Source: Mucilaginibacter robiniae (GTDB taxonomy: Bacteria > Bacteroidota > Bacteroidia > Sphingobacteriales > Sphingobacteriaceae). From it: DNA of 64,000 nt. This document shows positions 59,377 through 64,000 of this stretch, in pieces; positions within the stretch are counted from its first letter, which is position 1, and each line of letters begins with the position of its first letter. The notes below the pieces were generated by a model. It made no database searches, was not told the DNA's origin, and was given only the letters and a program-made list of their open reading frames with translations. The DNA lies in NCBI RefSeq assembly GCF_012849215.1, contig NZ_CP051682.1:4092001-4156000 (forward strand), read 5' to 3'. Position numbers and translations under genes: made by a program.

Positions 59377-60852
59377 TACTCTACAATTAAATAAGCAAAT
59401 GCGCTGTAAACTAAATAGATATGTTCTTTTTGCTTTAGGGTTCATGTTAACCTGTAGTGTACAGGCACAGGTTCATGAAATATCAAAAAAGTATCAAGTG
59501 CCTACAGATCCGGCTGTTAAAGCGAAGCTGGCTAACTGGCAGGATTTGAAATTTGGCTTGTTTATGCACTGGGGTACTTATTCACAATGGGGAGTGGTAG
59601 AAAGCTGGAGTATTTGCCCTGAAGATGAAGGCTGGACACAACGTAAAGGACCATACAGCGCTGATTATAACCAGTATAAGCAGGCTTATGAAAACCTACA
59701 AAAAACATTTAGTCCGCAAAATTTTAACCCCGAAAAGTGGGTAAAAGCTGCTAAAAATGCAGGTATGAAATATGTGGTTTTTACCACCAAGCATCATGAT
59801 GGCTTTGCCATGTTTGATTCTAAGCAAACCGATTACAAGATAACCGATCCTAAATCAGCGTTTGCAAGTAATCCGCGGGCTAATGTTACCAAAGAAGTTT
59901 TTAGTGCTTTCAGGAAAGAAAATTTCATGATAGGAGCTTACTTTTCTAAGCCCGACTGGCACTCGCCTTATTATTGGTGGCCATATTTTCCGCCTAAAGA
60001 TCGTAACGTAAACTATGATCCTGCAAAATACCCGGAGCGATGGAATAAGTTTAAAGAATTTACTTATAACCAGATTCAGGAGCTCATGACGGGTTACGGC
60101 AGTATCGATATACTATGGTTGGATGGTGGATGGGTTCGTCCAAAAAACACGATTGATACCGCTATTGATTGGCAGCGTGGAATCAAGTTTAACCAGGATA
60201 TTAATATGCCTAAAATTGCTGCTATGGCTCGCCATAATCAGCCTGGATTGATTATGGTTGACCGAACTGTGCCTGGCGAATATGAAAATTATACTACTCC
60301 CGAACAGGAAGTTCCAGCAACACCCTTAAGCTACCCTTGGGAAAGTTGTATAACCATGGGGAACTCTTGGAGTTATGTTCCTGGTGATCATTATAAATCA
60401 ACACATGAGATAGTTCAGCTACTTATCAAAATCGTTTCACGTGGGGTAACTTGCTGATGAACATAGGCCCAAGCCCGGATGGTGATTGGGACCCTGAAGC
60501 ATATAAGCGTTTGGCTGGTATAGCTGACTGGATAAAAATAAACGGACAAGGCATTTATAGCTCCCGCGTAATAGCTCCATATTCAGAAAATAATATTTTC
60601 TATACGCAATCAAAAAATAAGAAATCGGTTTACGCTTATGTATTAAGCGAAGCGGAAGAAGTGAAGCTGCCAGCTACTTTACAGTTTAAGTTGAATGGTG
60701 TAAAAGGCGTTAAAAAAGTGAGCTTATTAGGCTCTAATAAAAACATTAAATGGCAGGAGTCAGGAGGTATTGTAACCGTAAACGTGCCGGTAAGCTTACA
60801 AAATAACAGTGGTTTAAAGAATGCTGCCGCATTTAAATTGGATTATCCATAA
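59369..60852 (+). pseudogene. GH29 alpha-L-fucosidase, frameshifted near the C-terminus
   Basis: A composite of about 494 aa. A signal peptide is best from Met 59399 (MRCKLNRYVLFALGF to SVQAQ). The catalytic barrel contains GLFMHWG, KYVVFTTKHHDGFAM and the nucleophile Asp252 in DILWLDGGW. The frame stops at 60457 (SRGVTC); the conserved LLMNIGPSPDGDW continues in another frame to 60852. One extra G in the GGGG tract at 60443-60446 would give SRGGNLLMNIGP. All catalytic residues precede the break, but the C-terminal beta domain would be lost. Confidence 0.88.
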
Positions 60853-60913
60853 ATTTTTCGTGTTAAACATACCTTTTATATAGCCGTACCTCATTCATCT
60901 GCAAACATCTAAT

Positions 60914-63604
60914 ATGGAAAGCAAAAGCACTCATTTTTTACAACATTTATATCAGCCATTAAGGAAAGTAGTTTTGGCAACTTTAATTACTGCTGGGTTT
61001 TATGGAACCGCACTGGCACAAACTACTGTTGAAGTTAATTCGGGTTGGAAATGTGCTGCTATAAAAGAAGTGAATACAGATGGAGTAAGCATTTCCAAAA
61101 CAACATATAACATTTCTGGGTGGATGCCGGCTGTAGTACCCGGAACGGTATTAACCACACTGCTATCAAACCATAAAGTGCCTGACCCATTTTATGGAAT
61201 GAACAACGAAAAGATAAAAGACATTTATGATACCGGACGTGATTATTACACTTATTGGTTTGTTAATGATTTTAAAACCGTTGTTCCTGATCGTGGCGGA
61301 CAGGTTTATTTAAACCTACGGGGTATAAATTACAGTTGCAATGTATTTGTAAACGGCCATAAGCTTAATGCGCAAACACATTATGGTATGTTTCTGCGCC
61401 AGTCATATAATATTACGAAGGTACTTAATCAATCAGGAAACAATAGGCTGGCCGTTGTGGTATATCCGCCCGATCCGGTGGGAAAGCCCAATGGCGGGCA
61501 GGGGGGCGACGGACGTATAGCTAAAAATGTGGGATTACAATATACCGCCGGTTGGGATTGGATACAACCCATGCGGGATCGCAATACAGGTATATGGGAC
61601 AAGGTAACTGTCGAAACCACAGGTAAAATAAAAATATGCAATCCGCATTTTATAACGTTGGTGCCCGGTGTGCGCAAAGTAAATGGCCCGCAGCAGCCTG
61701 CTATCATCAAAGCTTCGGCCGAACTGCAAAATCCTTTAAATGTTCCGGTACCCGGCATCTTGCAATTTACTATCAATGGTATTCGTGTTAATCAAAAAAT
61801 AACGCTTAAACCTAACACAGTCACCGAAGTAAACCTAGCAGATTTAGTGTTGAAAAACCCTACACTATGGTGGCCTAATGGTTATGGCAAACCTTATTTG
61901 TACCCGTCACAATTACAGTTTTTTACCAGCGATAATAAGTTGTCTGACCAGAAGAATGTAAACGTTGGTGTTCGGGAAATACAAGCTAGCTGGAATAGTC
62001 ATACCAATAGCCAGCAAATATCAGTGAACGGGCAAAAAGTATTTATTAAGGGTGGTAACTGGATTATCTCTGATGCTATGCTGCGTTTTTCGGATGCTCG
62101 TTACGATGCCGAAATCAGGTTCCATCATGATATGAATCTTAACCTTATTCGGGTTTGGGGTGGAGCATTAGTAGAGCGACCAGAGTTTTATAATGCGTGT
62201 GATAAATATGGTATGCTAGTGTTTCAGGATTTTTGGATATCAGGTGATGCTAATGGCAAATGGATAGATCCTATGAAAGCAGAAGATCAATGGACTCGGC
62301 GCAAATATCCCGATAACCATCAACTGTTTCTGCAATCAGCAGCCGATCAAATCAAGCTGGTGCGTAATCATCCGTCTTTAGCTATCTGGTGCGGTGGTAA
62401 CGAGATCACGCCTCCTGAAGATATTTTAATACCGCTGCGTGATTCTATTATCCCTAAGTTAGATGGAACACGGTGGTTTGTAGATTATTCAAACTCCGAT
62501 AAAATGTCACTGAATACCTTAGGGGGCAACGGTGATGGTCCTTATGGCATACAGCCCCTTTCAGCTTTTTGGGAAACCCGCACTTTTCCGTTTAACTCTG
62601 AAATTGGTTCGGTTGGTGTAAGTGATTATGAATCGTTGAAGCGCTTTATTCCTGAAAAAAACTTGGTGGCACCGCAGTATTCTGCCCAAAACCATACTTC
62701 CAAAGTTGATTCTGTTTGGGATTATCATAAATACATTGGCTATGATGCTGCTATTGATCCGTATGGCAAAGCAAAAGATGCCGAAGATTTTGCTAATAAA
62801 GCTCAATTGGTGAATTACGATCAGTACCGAGCTTTGATGGAAGGCTTTAGTTCACACATGTGGGACTGGTACACAGGTGTCATCATCTGGAAAACGCAGA
62901 ACCCATGGACTGCTATGCGTGGGCAGATGTACGACTACTATCTAGATCCTAATGCCTGCTTGTATGGTTTGCACAGCGGCAGTGAGCCGTTGCATGCCAT
63001 GTACAACCCCATTACTGGTATGGTATCGGTAGTAAACAACACTTTTGAAACCAAACGCGACCTAATGCTGGTAGTAAAAACGGTTGATATGCAGGGAGCT
63101 GATAGCTTAGTAACACAAATTTTTGTTGAAGCGCAGTCCTCATCAAGCAAAAACTTTTTACCTATCAAAGCCATGATTGATAATCGGGCAAAAGATGCGG
63201 GAACTTTCCTGTCATTGCAGTTGCTGGATATTAATAAAAATATACTCAGCAATAATTTATACTGGTTACCTGATGCTGAAGGTAATTATTCGGGTTTGAA
63301 GCATTTGCCAGCATCGCAGCTTAAAGTATCTGGCAGGCATATAGCCACGGGTAAAATTGAGGTAACCCTAACTAATCCAGCGAAAGCTCCAGTTGCATTT
63401 TTTAACAGGGTATCACTGGTAAACAGCAGTACCAAAAGGCGTGTACTGCCGGTATTTTACACAGATAACTACGTATCGGTTTTGCCCGGCGAACAGCGGA
63501 AAATAGTTTTAGATTACACGCCCGAACATGCTGCACAGCAAATGCTGCAATTATCAGTCAGCGGCTGGAACTTACCTGAGCAACTGCTAACAATAACTAA
63601 CTAA
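60914..63604 (+). CDS. GH2 family glycosidase (beta-mannosidase / exo-beta-glucosaminidase-like)
   Basis: 896 aa. A signal peptide (about 1-36, ending TALAQ), a sugar-binding jelly roll (40-230), an immunoglobulin-like domain (240-360), a TIM barrel (370-690) and C-terminal beta-sandwich domains. Predicted acid/base Glu497 (WCGGNEITPP) and nucleophile Glu563 (FNSEIGS). The layout fits beta-mannosidases and exo-beta-D-glucosaminidases; nagB downstream favours amino-sugar-containing glycans. Predicted periplasmic. Confidence 0.9.
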   Translation: MESKSTHFLQHLYQPLRKVVLATLITAGFYGTALAQTTVEVNSGWKCAAIKEVNTDGVSISKTTYNISGWMPAVVPGTVLTTLLSNHKVPDPFYGMNNEKIKDIYDTGRDYYTYWFVNDFKTVVPDRGGQVYLNLRGINYSCNVFVNGHKLNAQTHYGMFLRQSYNITKVLNQSGNNRLAVVVYPPDPVGKPNGGQGGDGRIAKNVGLQYTAGWDWIQPMRDRNTGIWDKVTVETTGKIKICNPHFITLVPGVRKVNGPQQPAIIKASAELQNPLNVPVPGILQFTINGIRVNQKITLKPNTVTEVNLADLVLKNPTLWWPNGYGKPYLYPSQLQFFTSDNKLSDQKNVNVGVREIQASWNSHTNSQQISVNGQKVFIKGGNWIISDAMLRFSDARYDAEIRFHHDMNLNLIRVWGGALVERPEFYNACDKYGMLVFQDFWISGDANGKWIDPMKAEDQWTRRKYPDNHQLFLQSAADQIKLVRNHPSLAIWCGGNEITPPEDILIPLRDSIIPKLDGTRWFVDYSNSDKMSLNTLGGNGDGPYGIQPLSAFWETRTFPFNSEIGSVGVSDYESLKRFIPEKNLVAPQYSAQNHTSKVDSVWDYHKYIGYDAAIDPYGKAKDAEDFANKAQLVNYDQYRALMEGFSSHMWDWYTGVIIWKTQNPWTAMRGQMYDYYLDPNACLYGLHSGSEPLHAMYNPITGMVSVVNNTFETKRDLMLVVKTVDMQGADSLVTQIFVEAQSSSSKNFLPIKAMIDNRAKDAGTFLSLQLLDINKNILSNNLYWLPDAEGNYSGLKHLPASQLKVSGRHIATGKIEVTLTNPAKAPVAFFNRVSLVNSSTKRRVLPVFYTDNYVSVLPGEQRKIVLDYTPEHAAQQMLQLSVSGWNLPEQLLTITN

Positions 63605-63646
63605 TCAAACTTTAAAGTATTCAACTAACTAGAAATACAATTTTAT

Positions 63647-64000
63647 ATGGCACGTTTAAATCTCTTAGAAGAAACCCGGTACGAAAAGCTGCCGGTAAAT
63701 GTTTACCCTACCCAAAAAGAAGCTGTAAAACATGTTGCGCATAGAATTGCCGGCCTGATTAGAAGCAAGCAGGAAGTTGGCGGGCAAACAGTTCTGGGGC
63801 TTGCAACTGGTGTTACACCTATAGGCGTTTACCAGGAGCTGGTAAGGTTACATAAAGAAGAGGGATTGAGCTTTAAAAATGTAATTACCTTCAATTTGGA
63901 TGAGTATTACCCAATGCAGCCAGATGCGGCTCAAAGCTATGTGACTTTTATGAACGAAAACTTGTTTAATCATATTGATATAGACCAAAGTAAAGTTCAT
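63647..64000 (+). CDS. nagB: glucosamine-6-phosphate deaminase (start only)
   Basis: 118 codons are visible before the right window edge. Family signatures LGLATGVTPIGVYQEL and ITFNLDEYYPMQPDAAQSYVTFM identify NagB. The N-terminal extension before the core (MARLNLLEETRYEKLPV) is that of the long two-domain Bacteroidota form. It deaminates GlcN-6-P to Fru-6-P, feeding amino sugars into glycolysis. 42 nt after the GH2 gene, so same operon. Confidence 0.95.
   Translation, partial: MARLNLLEETRYEKLPVNVYPTQKEAVKHVAHRIAGLIRSKQEVGGQTVLGLATGVTPIGVYQELVRLHKEEGLSFKNVITFNLDEYYPMQPDAAQSYVTFMNENLFNHIDIDQSKVH

Noticed and set aside
54323..60446. Phase variation by G-tract slippage as the explanation for the MFS and fucosidase breaks
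   Set aside because: Tracts of four or five G are too short for efficient slippage; read error or simple mutation is more likely.

Overview
The window is chromosomal DNA from a member of the Bacteroidota, most likely Sphingobacteriaceae (Mucilaginibacter or Pedobacter type). The genus is inferred from protein character, not from a database search. Supporting signs are TAnnTTTG-type -7 promoter boxes, a type III glutamine synthetase, a short RpoD without region 1.1, Oar-like TonB-dependent outer-membrane proteins, and PAS proteins ending in a SHE(I/M)R(K/R)PVASILGL phosphoacceptor helix. There is no rRNA, prophage, CRISPR array or complete insertion sequence. Most of the window is core metabolism.

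Layout. 1-1822: a cut-off SDR oxidoreductase and a KirBac-type potassium channel. 1881-5793: a trpDFBA operon preceded by a leader peptide with three consecutive Trp codons and a terminator/antiterminator pair, so a ribosome-mediated attenuator; trpE, trpG and trpC are absent here. 5828-14175: TsaC, a PAS/DHp-only protein, YceI, SucC, a LolD-like ATPase with a 99-aa protein and a degenerate HAD protein, and an S41 peptidase lipoprotein. 14182-26466, nearly all minus strand: Smc, a PhzF / ABC ATPase / small membrane protein operon, a secreted protein with four tandem glycogen-binding-like modules behind an aspartic protease, endonuclease V, RpoD, an MBL hydrolase and LpdA.

26800-46899: an Oar-like outer-membrane receptor with a GTTAAC operator-like cluster upstream, PurM, a ClC channel, a decayed DUF559 gene enclosed by about 50-bp inverted repeats, GlnN, TonB, a VOC protein, PurL with a second VOC protein, TrmN6 and a phosphoesterase, RNase HI, tRNA-His, a Pif1-like helicase and a second DHp-only PAS protein. 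47071-57759: a complete histidine kinase, YihY, an AraC regulator divergent from a TolC-HlyD-MFS efflux operon (MFS gene frameshifted), a small Cys-rich exported protein and a TonB-dependent receptor. 58162-64000: a ROK regulator, a GH29 fucosidase (frameshifted), a GH2 beta-mannosidase/glucosaminidase and the start of nagB, forming a small glycan-scavenging operon.

Most notable for follow-up: the trp attenuator (a 10-nt direct repeat explains the switch), the DUF559 inverted-repeat element, the paired GTTAAC palindromes, two DHp-only signalling proteins, a HAD pseudoenzyme, and a recurring pattern of single-base homopolymer contractions that break genes.
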